From positions 1,426,001 to 1,490,000 of the forward strand of contig CM053329.1 in assembly GCA_028583605.1 (NCBI GenBank): DNA of 64,000 bases. Direction: 5' to 3'. Position numbers and translations under genes: made by a program. Below, one piece after another: positions 20,567 through 32,710 of the stretch (positions within the stretch are counted from its first letter, which is position 1; each line of letters starts with the position of its first letter). The notes below the pieces were generated by a model. That model searched no databases, had not been told where the DNA came from, and worked only from the letters and a program-made list of their open reading frames with translations. Source of the DNA: Dastarcus helophoroides (taxonomy: Eukaryota > Arthropoda > Insecta > Coleoptera > Bothrideridae).

Positions 20567-21430
20567 GGCACAGTATAGTTAATAGCTTACGCATACAGTA
20601 GCGACAAGTGCTAAAATTTTGTCACGTGTCCGGGAAAATCAGCACTTGAGCGAATATGATTTTTCATTTTATGTTCATATGTTATTCATTCATGTTGAAA
20701 ATGTAAGACAATTTATCTACATTTACGGATGTTCTAGAAATTTGATATGGTCATGGATTTTCATCCGAATTGTGAGATTTTTAAGGAAATTGTTCGCGAA
20801 TAAGGTTTAGGTCATCTGGCAACACTGGATCAGTTTTATTTAAATGTCAGTCTTGTTATAATTCATTGCGCTAATAAGATGAAACCAAATAAAAGAGAAA
20901 AGAGGAGAATTTACAGGTTCTATTTAGAAATATAACTCTAACGGCAATAATAATTTAATAAAATCGGCTTCTTTTTAAGACGGCAAACGGTAATATTCGG
21001 TTACACCCAATTTGTTTTATTAACAAAAAACTGTTTTATTATACTCGCATTTGCCAGTTTTATACAAAAAAATAAACAAGTTGTTTTCCGTTAAAATTAT
21101 TTTGCCGTCAGTTACAATCTGTGTTTAGTTTTTCTTTGTGTATTCTTTATACTTATCAGGTTATTAGTAATTACAAAATACACATTATTTAAAAAATACA
21201 CGAGAACAAGTATTTTTTGATTATTTGTAAAGTAGTAAATTAGAATGCAAACGGTAAAATTGATAAACTTGATGGTTTTGTTTAATAAATAAATTTAAAT
21301 CTTCGCGGGCGTGCACAATTCACAACATGGCTGACTCCACTGAAGGTCAACGATTTTAGCTACTTCAAGATCAAAGGTACCGACACTTCTTGTCGCTACT
21401 GTATGCGTAAGCTAATATCTATACTGTGCC
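20567..21430. mobile_element. 864-bp TIR element, superfamily unknown
   Basis: Inverted ends GGCACAGTATAG...TAGCTTACGCATACAGTAGC (from 20567) and the complement ending CTATACTGTGCC at 21430; about 40 bp with few mismatches. No ORF. No convincing target duplication was found. Confidence 0.65.
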
Positions 21431-22980
21431 ACTTCTATCTACTTACAATAGCTACGTTAACAAGCCAACAGATGGCAGCATTATCATTTCGTTTCATTCA
21501 TTAGGTCGTTGACTGAATAGGAAAGATAACTGTGGCGCCATCATACTTTGTTCCACTAGACCTTTGACTATACATATAATATATATATATTTATATTATC
21601 TAAGCACTAGACCGTTGATTGAATATAGTATAGATGGCGGAACAGTAGACCGAAAGCGTACGCCATTTTTGGACGCTCAGGAGCTCTGCTTCAGGACGCA
21701 TCCACCAAAATCAATGATGGTCTTCTCTACATCCTTTTGTTTAATCTTTTCACCAATAGAGGGACACGGTAATTGCAGGTTCCGACAGCCGTCAGTGATG
21801 AGCGGCTGGTGGGGTAGTATTTTGAAATCGTTTGAACTCTTAAATAATGGGTCACTTCAGCCTTCAGGCAAAATAAAACCTGTTTTATGACTGGGTAGAT
21901 GGCAAGTCCGGCATTAGCATTGTTGCTTGAATTAGCCAAAATGCTCTTGTTGGAATAAACAAATCGTTATATTTTTCTTTAACTGAATTCAACTTAAGAT
22001 TCCCAAAAGAATTTAAAACAAATTTAAATATTAGTTAAGACAATAAACCAGTGTAAAAAGATTATGTATGCGTATTTCTTAAAATTTTTAATAAACTTTT
22101 TGTTAAATTAATTTAATTGATATAATTAATATAATCTCGGAATCTCGATTTTTTCCTTAAAACTTGTAGTTCATGTAAATTCGTTTTTTAAGTTTTTGTT
22201 GACTTTTTAATTAATTTATTTATAAAAATTATTACTTTTTCGAAAATATTTTTTATTGTTTAGACAGAATTTTTGGCATTTCAGCATTATATATTTTTTT
22301 AAACCGGCATGAATTCTGTTTAAGAAAGAAGCCCCAAGTTTTGGATGTTGCGTATTATTTTTTTCTGGCCTTAATATTAAAGACAGCTTTGATAATACCA
22401 TAATACTGCCATAATAATTACTAGAAACCGGATTTTATGTCATGTCCTTTTTTACATTTTTCGGCGTTTTTCATGCGTCTTTGCCTTAATTTTAATTTCG
22501 TTTGTTTGTTTTTGATTTGGACTATTTTCAAAAAGTGTACTGCCTATTTATCCTTTTCTATTGCTCTATTGGTGTTTCCAAGTACAGCGTATTTCTAAAG
22601 AATTTAAGCAGAAATATGTACTTAATAAAACAGTATAATTAATAATAATAACAATAACAAACTTGAAGCATAAATTTTCACGAAAAGCAATTTTATAATA
22701 ATTACTGTTATGACTCGCCCAGCCCCTTTTGAAGTTTTGTCTGCTATTGTGACGCAGGCCAATTGAACTACGTTGTTTATTTATCTTATTTTCTAAGTAA
22801 AAACAGATGTTTGGGTAAAATGATAACATTACTGGAAGGGTGTTCCTTTTCTAAAAGTTATATTTAAACTGAGAGTATTTATTGCCATCAAGATGCACAA
22901 ATTTTACAATGGAAAATATTTATAGATATTTGTAGTTGGGAAAAAAGTAATCTTCAAATTGACCAATATCTGTTTTTCTT
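21431..22980. other. Unassigned DNA inside the composite
   Basis: Includes a short TA microsatellite (about 21575-21600). No gene is supported; the ORFs here are short and have no recognisable motifs. Confidence 0.45.
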
Positions 22981-22984
22981 GTTA

Positions 22985-24229
22985 ATTATGAGTCTTGGAA
23001 AAAAACCGAAATAAAATTCTAATTTTAACACGAAAACACTTTGTTTTGAGAAAATAATTCGCTTTTTATGAGACTTGAAAAAATCGAAATAATATTCAAA
23101 TTTTAACGCGAAATTTCTAGTAAAAAGCTAAGATTTTGAGAATTCGAAATTTATAAAAACTGTTTAAAATCCAAATGTTAGATAAACTTAAAATTTTGAT
23201 AAAATTTCGAGTATTCGACTTTTTGCTGAGAAACTTTAAAAAAAGGCAAAATTTCAACATTGGGAAATAAAGTCAAAATTTTGAGAAAAATGTTGAAAAT
23301 TTGAAAAAAGGAGGAATTTTCAGAACAATTCATTAGATTAAAAAAAACTGATATTGAATGAAAAAACGAAATTTTTAAGATAATTGGTAAAATTTTGAAA
23401 AATTTTTAGATTTCTAAAAAAATCTAAACTTTCAAAAATAGATTCATTTGAAAAATGGTCGAAATTTTTTTAAATATTCCGAAATTAAAAAAAAATGAAA
23501 ATTTGAAAAGCTAAAAATTTGAAAATAATGATAATTTAAAACACTAGTGAAATGACCAAATTGTCATAAAGTTGGAATTTAAAAAAAATTGATAATTTTG
23601 AAAAAAGCCGAAATTTTGAAAAATGTAAAAATTTTCATAAAAAGTAAAATTTTCAAAAAAAAATCTTCAAAAAAAAAGTCGAAATTATTCACAAAAAGTC
23701 GAAATTACGCAAACAAATCGTGATATAATAGTCACAATATTGACGTCAAAAACTGCAAAAAGGAAAATGTTTAAAATATGCGAAATTTGGAAAAATATCA
23801 ATTTTCAAAAAAATATCAAAATTGAAAAAACTGGTGCAGTGCAGTTCTTTAAAAAATTATTTTTTTTTAAATCAAAACTAAGTAATTCAAAAATTTTGAA
23901 TAACATTCAAAATTATCAAAAGCCGAAATATTCAAAGAAAATCAAAAAATGTTTGGAAAAAGTATAAAATTTAAAAGGTCGAAATTTCAATCAATTTTTG
24001 GAAAAGATCTTAACTTAAGCTAAGATCTTCAAAAAAAAAGTTGACTTTTTTAAAAAGGTCGAAATTTTAGAAAAATTCGTGATTTTTAAAAAGGTCGAAA
24101 TTTTGAATAGTTGAAAATTTCAAAGATGGCAAAATTTTGAAAAAAGTGGAAATTTTCATTTCATTTTCATAAAAAGTTAAATTTTGAAAAAAATCAAAAT
24201 GTTTAAAGAAAGTCTAAATTTTGAATAGT
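22985..24229. repeat. Degenerate AAATTTTGAAAAA-type array
   Basis: A-rich form of the array. The segment 23180-23697 is repeated at 24815-25322. Confidence 0.7.
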
Positions 24230-24608
24230 TGGAAAACAAATTTAAAAAAAAGGCAATTGCCAAGTTTTCCTAATTTAATTTTTTTGCAGCGCATATGTTG
24301 TCAGTTAGGGTTAATTAGGATGAGTCATGACTTTCTACACCAAAGATAAAATGGGACCAAAAAAATGTCTGATACTCTTGTATCCAGAAAATTGTGCAGA
24401 TTCCAAAAGTTTAATAATATACAGGGTGTTCTATTTAAAAATCAAAAGTTGGTATCAGTTCTAGCGAAAGTGACAACAATAGGTATGTAAATTTTATGTA
24501 ACAATTTTACATTTTATAAATACATCAAGTGTAGCAATTTTGAAAAATTTATCTTTATAAATAAAGAAGAAATAAGGGGTGTACCATGATCCTGCTACAC
24601 CCGGTATA
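24230..24608 (+). repeat. Dispersed repeat, copy 2 (MITE core 24422-24604)
   Basis: Same family and order as 14620-14998, including the CAGGGTGT to ACACCCGG core. It ends beside a TATATATA run. Confidence 0.7.
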
Positions 24609-24814
24609 TATATATCAAAAACTAAAATAAATCGAAATTGTTTGTTTTGAATTTAGTAGTCAAAATGTGTGTTGTCTAAAGTGTTCGTTCCGTTGCTCCT
24701 TCAACTTTTGTGTCAAAAATCGTCTTTTATCTGTTTTCTTAAAAGGTTAAGTTTCTTCACAAACTTATTAGTTGCAGAGCTAAATTTTTTTATAAAACTT
24801 CGTTTTGAGATTTA

Positions 24815-25322
24815 AATTCGTAGAAAACTAAAATTTTGAAAAAATTTCGAGTATTCGCTTTTGCTGAAACTTTAAAAAATTGCAAATTTCAACATGGGAA
24901 TTAAGTTCAAAATTTTGAGAAAAATGTTGAATAATTTGAAAAAAGGAGGAATTTTTCAGGAACAATTCAGTTAGATTAAAAAAACTGATATTGAAGAACA
25001 AAACCGAAATATTTTAAGATAATTGTAAAATTTTGAAGAAATTTTTAGAATTTCTAAGAAAATCTAAACTTGCAAAAATAGATTCTTTGAAAAATGGTCG
25101 AAATTTTTTTAAATTTCCGAAATTACAAAAAATGAAATTTGAAAAGCTAAAAATTTGAAAATAATGAAATTTAAAACACTAGTGAAATGACCAAATTGTC
25201 ATAACAGTTGGAATTTAAGAAAATTGATAATTTTGAAAGCCGATTTTAACAACTGTAAAATTTTCATAAAAGTAAAATTTTCAAACAAATCTTCAAAAAA
25301 AAGTCGAATTTATTTCACAAAT
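24815..25322 (+). repeat. Second copy of 23180-23697 (direct duplication)
   Basis: It is collinear with 23180-23697 over about 510 bp. The differences are mainly shorter or longer homopolymer runs, for example in TTCGAGTATTCG(AC)TTTT(T)GCTGA and GAAAAATGGTCGAAA. Confidence 0.8.
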
Positions 25323-25814
25323 TGGATCTTAACCATGTGTTGTACAGAGAAAACCAAAGCGCATTTAGGGTGCAATCTAATGTCTTTGTTGTGTAGGGTA
25401 GGGTTTCTAACTTTTCAGAGTCAAGTGTTTGCAATAATTTTAAATGCTTTTATTACATGAACAAGTTTTATAACCATTGCCTTTTTGTCCCTATTGACAT
25501 AATTCTCGTAACTCAACGTGGAGAGGGTCACTTTGGTCTGCTAGCGGAAATTCTCCTTACGGTTGTAAAGATCTAACACTTCTCAGCTAAGAACGTTTTA
25601 ATATGGCCAAAATATGTTATATAATATGATTTAAATAAATTTCTGTTAAAATTGATTTGTTAAAAGCTCATTAAAGCAAATATATAATAAATACAATTTA
25701 ATTTTGAATTTGTCACAAAATACAAGGAATATAACATTTAAATTTTGCTAGAAAAAGCCAGGAATCTAATCAAGATTTGTCAGTAATTTCGTATTTTGCA
25801 AGCGGTAACATTGA

Positions 25815-27125
25815 TCAGAACAGCAGCCCATCTGTGGCGAATTAGTCGGTCGGTATCGGAATGCAATGATTAAGATAACGGGTATAACCAGGTAAAATAT
25901 CAAGGGACAATTTGAGTTGAAGAGTAAATACGAAAAAATATAAAATGCTCACGACACGTTTCGAGTTGAAAAGTAAAAAATATTACACTCACGACTTTAA
26001 TTAAATACCGAAATTTCCAATTTTTTCTTGAAAGTTCGTTCGAAAATACAAAATTTCTAGAAAGTCCTGATTTTGTGATTAAAGCGGAAATATGGAGAGA
26101 TTATTTACATTCCAAATTTGTAAAATATTTTTATACAATTTGTTAATCGAAGGAAAAAAGTAGCAAGTTCAAGTTGAAATTTTGAAAAGTTTTTTTTATA
26201 AATTTATTTTTTTGCTTTAAATTCCCAAAATTCAAACATTAAATTTGCAATAATTGTTCTCTTTTTTCCCTAAAACGTTGACTTTAAATTGAAAATATTT
26301 AATTAATAACGAGTTATAAAATAAAATAATAAATTTCGCGAGTTTTTATAAATTTGGAGTTATTTCTTAAAATTTTCTATATTCGTTTAGTAATTTCTAA
26401 TTTCTAACCCGATTATTCTGATTTATTTTATGTTCTTATAAAGTTAAGGTTTTTCTTAACTTCGTCCCATTCTGAATCTGTAAATTGCCAAGTAGGCGTG
26501 AGTGGAAAAATATGAATCAGTACAGTACCCCATCTGTTACGAATTAGTTGGTCGGTATAGGAATGGAATGATTAAGATAACGGCCATAACCAGGTACATA
26601 AAATATCAACGGACAATTTGAGTAACAGATTTCTAGAAAGTTCTGATTTCGTGATTAAAGTGGAAATATGAAGAGAAGAATAAACTTGTAAATTCACAAT
26701 TCTAAATTTTGAGAAAAAGTTATGATTTTAAAAGTAAAAAGAGATTTTCCAATGTCTATAAAATGTTGAAATTACTAGAATAATAAACATTTTGTTAAAA
26801 AAATGTCTCGAATTTTCCAATTTAAACGCGAGTTATTGGGAACAATTAAAAAAAAATAAAATTTTGAATCGAAGGAAAAAAGTAGCAAGTTCAACTTGAA
26901 ATTTTGAAAACATTTTTTTAAATAAATTTATTTTTTTTACTTTAAATTCTAACTTTAAATTTGCAATTCTTGTTTTTTTTTTCTCTAAAATGTTGATATC
27001 AAATTGAAAATATTTAATTAATAACGAGTTGTAAATTAAAAGAATAAATTTCACGATTTTTTTAAATTTGGAGTTATTTCTTAAAAGTTACTGTATTCGT
27101 TTAGTAATTTCTAATTTTTCTAAAA
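25815..27125 (+). repeat. Tandem duplication, unit about 700 bp
   Basis: 25815-26430 and 26515-27125 share blocks in the same order: CCCATCTGT.(G/A)CGAATTAGT, TGATTAAGATAACGG, TTTCTAGAAAGT(C/T)CTGATTT, AATCGAAGGAAAAAAGTAGC and AATTAATAACGAGTT. They look clearly diverged, so this is an old duplication. Confidence 0.75.
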
Positions 27126-27840
27126 TTTTCGAAATTTTGAACAATATATTCCAAGTTAAAGATGAGAATTTGGCTTAAAAATTCGAAGTTAATAAAATGT
27201 CTTAAACTCTATAAAAAAAAGATGTTTCGTCAAAATTTCATAATTTAAAAGTGTATTCATCGAAGTGAAACTTCCCAGCCCATCACGCGGCGACCTTGGA
27301 CATATCAATAAGAGAAAATAATTATTGTTTGATTTGTGGTGTAGATCTTGGATAAATGACCAAACCGTGAAGAACTCTGTTTTCCCCTGCCAAAGTGTAA
27401 TAGTTTTACTATTGACCACTAGGTACCAGCACTTCCTTAACAACGTTTTGGAGTATGCATAGAGAAAAGTGGTATACGCATTTTGTGATAAGGTTTGCAT
27501 ATCTAATATGTATTCAATCAACGAGTAGACTGTTATTCTGACAGTTGTCAATGTGTTTGGCATATATATGTATGGCGTGTTTTGTCCCTTTGTTTGTGTC
27601 AAAAAGGCACGATGGATATATATGTTTGTCTTTTTCAAGGACAGAGTATATTAACCAATTCCAAAGTTTATCTCAAATATCCCTCTTCTCGTCAGTTGTC
27701 ATTTATTTATTAGTGATTCCGACCGTCTTGTCATCTGTTCCCGCTATGAATGAATGAATGCTTGTCCTTGAAAGAGTACGACATATACTTTCATTTCACC
27801 TTTTGACGAAGCATTTTGCAGTGGCGATTATACACAACAC
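27126..27840. other. Unassigned DNA
   Basis: Less A/T-biased sequence with one 149-codon minus-strand ORF (27638..27189) that has no recognisable domain and no codon-like periodicity I can see. Not called as a gene. Confidence 0.4.
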
Positions 27841-28374
27841 GCCATATAGAAGTATTACATATATAGTGTTTGGTGACACATTTTATTTCTTCGATTGTTA
27901 AATGGACGTATTTATTTTAAAATTACACTGAAAATCCATAAAAAACACAAAATCAGAATCGTAAACAATAACCTCAGTTAGTCAACTTGCAGTTATGTAC
28001 AAAAAACATACATAGAATAAAATAAATGGGTCCAACTGTCAACCACAACTTGGACATAATGGTGGCCATATATGTAATACTTCTATATGGCCAGTTCCTC
28101 GTTTCTCATGGGAAAGACTTCTCTTTCTCGCTGACCTTCACACGAATTAATGAGTCGCAATGCGCAGGTGCTACAAATCATCTGTGCATGGTCAAAGTCA
28201 GCTGTGCACGGCCAAACATAAACACCCGTTTAACCCGCGCGTAGCGATTGGTTCATTTTGTTCAATTCATGCGCAATACTCGCCATTAATTCATGTTCCA
28301 TCTTTGTCGAATTTGGTCGGAACAAACTCGTGAAGAGAATAGGGAGCTGGCCATATAGAAGTATTACATATATG
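27841..28374. repeat. Three copies of a 26-bp motif, one inverted
   Basis: CCATATAGAAGTATTACATA occurs at 27842 (+), 28064-28092 (-) and 28351 (+). The outer pairs with opposite orientation (27841/28092 and 28064/28374) could each be MITE ends. Confidence 0.6.
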
Positions 28375-28708
28375 ATGGTGGCGCCATTTTCTTTAAGCTT
28401 TGCGTTGCCTATAAATTACGTAATTTCCCTTTTTGAATGCCTTGTCACAACATTTTAACATTTGTAGCAATTAAAGTTGATATTTTTGATATAGGAGATA
28501 TGACGGCAATTCACCATTATCATTCAATTTTTCTTTTATTAGAAATCTTTAACAATTTCACCAATAAGGCGTTTAATCGGAAATCGATCTTTCAGCATCC
28601 AATTTAATCGGAAATAGATTCTTTTGCGCACGATTTGAATCGATCCAAAAATCGATTATTTTAAAAAGGAATCGACATCCCTAGTTAGTAGATGATCGTG
28701 TTGTAAGG

Positions 28709-28850
28709 GACCACACGATACATCGATGTATCAAAAACCTCGATGTTTTCGTTTCGTTTCGATGTTCGATATTTTTGCATCGATACTCTCGTTCCGATGT
28801 ATCGACGGTATCGATACATTTTTTCGATGTATCCATTGGTGAAGTAAGTT
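28709..28850 (+). mobile_element. hAT-like terminus with repeated ATCGAT/GATGTATC
   Basis: It begins near TAAGGGACCACACGATACAT and carries six or more CGATG(T)ATC motifs, like known hAT subterminal arrays. No partner end was identified. Confidence 0.4.
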
Positions 28851-28859
28851 AAAAAAAAT

Positions 28860-31800
28860 CTTACTTTTTTGACGGTTAAAATTTATCTAAGGACCAGTTA
28901 ATATGTCACCCGATCCTATTCACTATTTAAATATCACTTTTAAATTTCTGTTTTTTTTAATTTAGTTTTTTTCTGGAATTTCGACTTTTATAATTTCGCC
29001 TCTTTTCAAACTTTCGCCTTTTACGAAAATTTCAAATTTTTTCAAAATTTTGCCGGCTCCACTTTACTGAAAATGACTATTTTGTTTTACTGTTATTAAA
29101 CCTATCTAACCTATCGAATCCTTTTAAAAAATTTGACTTTTTAAACATTTCAATTTTTTTTAGCTTAACATTTCTGAAATTTCAAATTATTTGGAAAAAA
29201 TCAGAATGTCAAGTATTTTTAATGAATTTTTCTATAATTCCGACTTCATTTCCAAATTTCGAATTTTTTTATCAAAGTTTTACGTTTTTTAAAACTTTCG
29301 CTTTAATTTTTTTTTTCACAGAATTTTGAACTATCCAAAATTTCGACTTTTTTCAAAATTTTACTTTTTTGAAAATTTCGACTTCTTTTTAAATCTTTCT
29401 CTTTTGAAAATTCTAGATTTTTTCGAAAACTTAACACCGAAGATTTTGTAGTGTCCAATTTTTTGAAAAATTGTATTTTTTAAAATTACGATTGTATTTC
29501 AAAATTTAAACTTTCTTACGTAAATTTCGACTTCTTGTCAAAATTTTGGTTTTTTAAGACTGGAGTCTTTCAAAATCTCGACTTTTTTAAAGTTCTCTTT
29601 AAAAAAGAATTGTTTTTTTAACTTGGCTTTTAAAAATGCAGGTTTTATTTTCCAAAATTTTAACACTTTTGAAAACCTAAACCTTTTGAAAACTTCGACT
29701 TTTTCCCAAATTTTCACTCCTAAAATTCTTACTTTTTTAAAATTTAACCTTTTCTTAAATTTTTTTGACTCTTCCAAAACTTACTTTTTTTTTTGAAACC
29801 TTTGTTTTTTTTTGAAAATTTCGACTTTATTTGATTCGAGTTGTTTTGACATTTTGAACTATTTTGCAAAATTTCTAATCTTTTTTTCATACTTTCTCTG
29901 GTTTTAAAATTTTCAATTTGTTTTATAAATTTCAACTTAATGAAAGTGTCGAATTTTTACAGCTTTTTTTTAAACAAAAAATTTGACTTTGTAAAAAAAT
30001 TGGATATTTCTTCAAAATTCCAATCTTTTTGAAAATATTCAAACATTTTGACTTTAAAATAAGACATTTATCTTTTTTTTTTAATTTTAACTAACCAGAA
30101 TTTTTTTTGTTTATCTGCATTTCTACTCTTCATTTCTAGTTTTTTGAAGTTTAGAATTTTTTTATTTGGGCTCTTCAAAAATTTCGTCTTTTTTTAAAAT
30201 TTAACTGAAAATGCTTCACTTTTTTAAATCTCCACATTTCTTCAAAATTTTGATTACCTGTTTTCTGAAATTTGGATTATTTTTAAAATTTAACTTTTCT
30301 AAAAGTTTTTTTTAAAAATTTCTTTATATTATCAAAATCTTTGAATTTTTTGAAAAGGTCGACTTTAAATAGTATCTTTTCAAAATGTTGACATTATTTT
30401 TCAAAAGTTTGATTTTATTTTAAATCCTAATATTCTATGAAAATTTTCGAAAATCAACATTTTTTTCAAAATTTTCCACTTTCTTATTTCGCTTTTATCT
30501 AAAAATATGGATTTTTCTAATCGATTATTGTTAAAATTTTGGATTATTTTGCAAAAGTTTTCATTTTTAAAGTTCTTGATGAACTTCGAAATTTTGAACT
30601 TTTTTATAATATCGATTTTTCAAAATATTGACTTTTTTGAAAATCTTAACTTTTTTTGAAAACCTCGACATTTTTTTAAATTGAATTTATTTTTGAGATT
30701 TGTGACGTTTTACCTTTTTTCTCAAAGTTTTAATTAACAAAAATTTCGAAATTTTTGATAATTTTGAATATTTTTCGGAATTTTGGGCCTTTGGAAAATT
30801 AGGTGTTTAGGAGATTTCACTGAAAATCCCGACATTTCTTCACAATATCGAATATTTTTTAAATTTTAGATTATTTTTAAAATTAATTTTTTGTTGTTGA
30901 AAATTTGGCCATTTTTTAAAATGTTGGTTTTATTTAAATCCTTAAGCTTTTTTGGAAGTTTTAACTTTCTATGAAAGCTTAAACATTTTTCAAAATTTTG
31001 ATCTTTTTGGAAATTTTGACTGATTGGATAATTTCCACTTATTTTAAAATTTCGATTTTATTTGAAATTTTTCAAAATTTCTATTTTTTTAAAGATTTGG
31101 AATGTTTTTGAAAGATATATTTATATTTAAAACTTCAACATTTCAAGTAAATCTTAAGAAATCGACTTTTTTTTGGCGATTTTGAATTTTTTTTTTAATG
31201 GATTCTCTTTTAAAATGTTTAGTTTTTTGAAAGTTATCACTTTTTAAATTTTTATTTTTTTTAATCGGTTTTTTTATTGAAAATTTCGACATTTTTATAT
31301 ATGTAGTAAACTCAAGTGCATGTTTTAGAAAATTAAAAAAATAATGCGAGGTGTTCGAAAAATTCCAAATTTTTGGGAAGGTAAAAATTTTACAGTCAAA
31401 ATGTTCAAAAAAAGTTAACATGTTGAATAAATCCAACTATTTTGAAAAAATTAAAAATTTTGAAAAAATAATAATTTCCAAGTCAAATTTTCAAAAATAT
31501 TGGAGTTTTAGAAAAGATTCGTATTTAATTTTTATAAAAGTCGACATATAAAAACAATCAAAAATGTCAAAAAAGTAAAATTTTGAAAAAATTATAACTT
31601 TCCAAAACATTCAGTCTTAAAAAATTCATGCAATCTAAAAATATCTAAATTTTTAAAAAACAAAAAACAGAAACATTTTCGGCATTTTGAAAAAGAAATA
31701 AATTTACAAAATATGTCATAATTTTGTAAAAAGCCCAATTTTCCAAAAAAGAAACAATTTGAAAAAAAAGTAGAAATCTTTTAAAAAAGCTTTGAGAAAT

Positions 31801-32560
31801 GTCGAAATCTTTAAAAAGTTAAAATTTTCAAAAAAAAATTGGTTGAAATTCTGAAAAAAATTTGTATGAATTTAAAAAATCAAAATATTGAAAAATGGGA
31901 GAATTTTCAAAAATATTCGAAATAAAAATGTTTCAAAAAATTTTTTGAAAAAAGGTTTTTCAAAAGAGTAAAATTTTGGAAAAATAGTCAAAATTTTTAA
32001 AAATTTCGAAATTTTAATACAGACAAATTGAAATTTTCAAAAAAAGACGAAGGTTTTAAAAAAAATGATAAGCTTCAAAGGTTTGAAAAAATCGAAATTT
32101 GCCAAAAACTTGGTGAAAAAAAATTGGAAATTGTAGAAAACAATCGAGAACTTGAAAAAAAATGTCGAAAATATCAATAAAGTTAAGATTTTCAAAAAAA
32201 AATCGAATTTTTCGAAAAAACTGAAATATTTGAAATTTCAAAAATGGTCGAAACTTTTGAAAAGATCCAACCTTTCAAAAGTTGAAGTTGGCACTTTACA
32301 AAAGTAATAATTTTGAAAAACATCGAAATTTGAGAAAAAGTGCTAATTCTGGAATAAAATCGTAAAAAGTTTCAACTTTTTAAAAAACTCGACATATTCA
32401 ACAAAATTTAAAGCTTAAAAACTGAAATTTTTAGAAATAGCTGCAATTTTCGAAATTTAATTAAAAAAAAACTGAATATTTAAACTGAAGCGGAAGTTTT
32501 TTATTAAATGAATTGAAAAAGTCAAAATTTTTAAAAAAGTCGGGAGTCGAATAAAGAAGC
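28860..32560. repeat. 3.7-kb degenerate array with a strand switch near 31.3 kb
   Basis: From 28860 to about 31295 the plus strand is T-rich (AAAATTTCGACTTTTTTC units). From about 31340 to 32560 it is A-rich (AAAAAGTCGAAATTTTGAA units). The two halves are the same unit in opposite orientation, but arm-to-arm base pairing over long stretches is not evident. Confidence 0.8.
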
Positions 32561-32572
32561 AGGTTTGTTTAG

Positions 32573-32710
32573 GGATGCAACATGAATCAAAAAAGCATCG
32601 ATGTTTGAACATCGATATTTTTTTAGTTTTGGGCATAATCAACCTAATTTCATAATCGAATAAATCGAAATAATTAAATGATCATTGGAATGGTCGATTA
32701 TAAATGAAAT
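32573..32710 (+). mobile_element. hAT-like terminus TAGGGATGCAAC
   Basis: TAGGGATGCAAC is followed by ATCGATG, ACATCGATA and AATCGAA repeats, the usual layout of a hAT left end. No right end was identified. Confidence 0.4.

Larger units (their letters stand above)
20028..28683. mobile_element. hAT-like composite (8.7 kb) ending TAGGGATGTCGAT
   Basis: The left end is TAGGGATGTCGATC at 20028, the right end ATCGACATCCCTA at 28683. Both ends carry many subterminal ATCGAT/GATCGAT motifs as in several hAT families. The flanking octamers GGTAGGAG and GTTAGTAG match at 6 of 8 positions. The interior holds other nested repeats and no transposase, so either it grew by insertions or the two ends belong to different copies. 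Confidence 0.55.

Noticed and set aside
27189..27638. 149-codon ORF
   Set aside because: No domain, signal or codon bias; lies in unassigned DNA.
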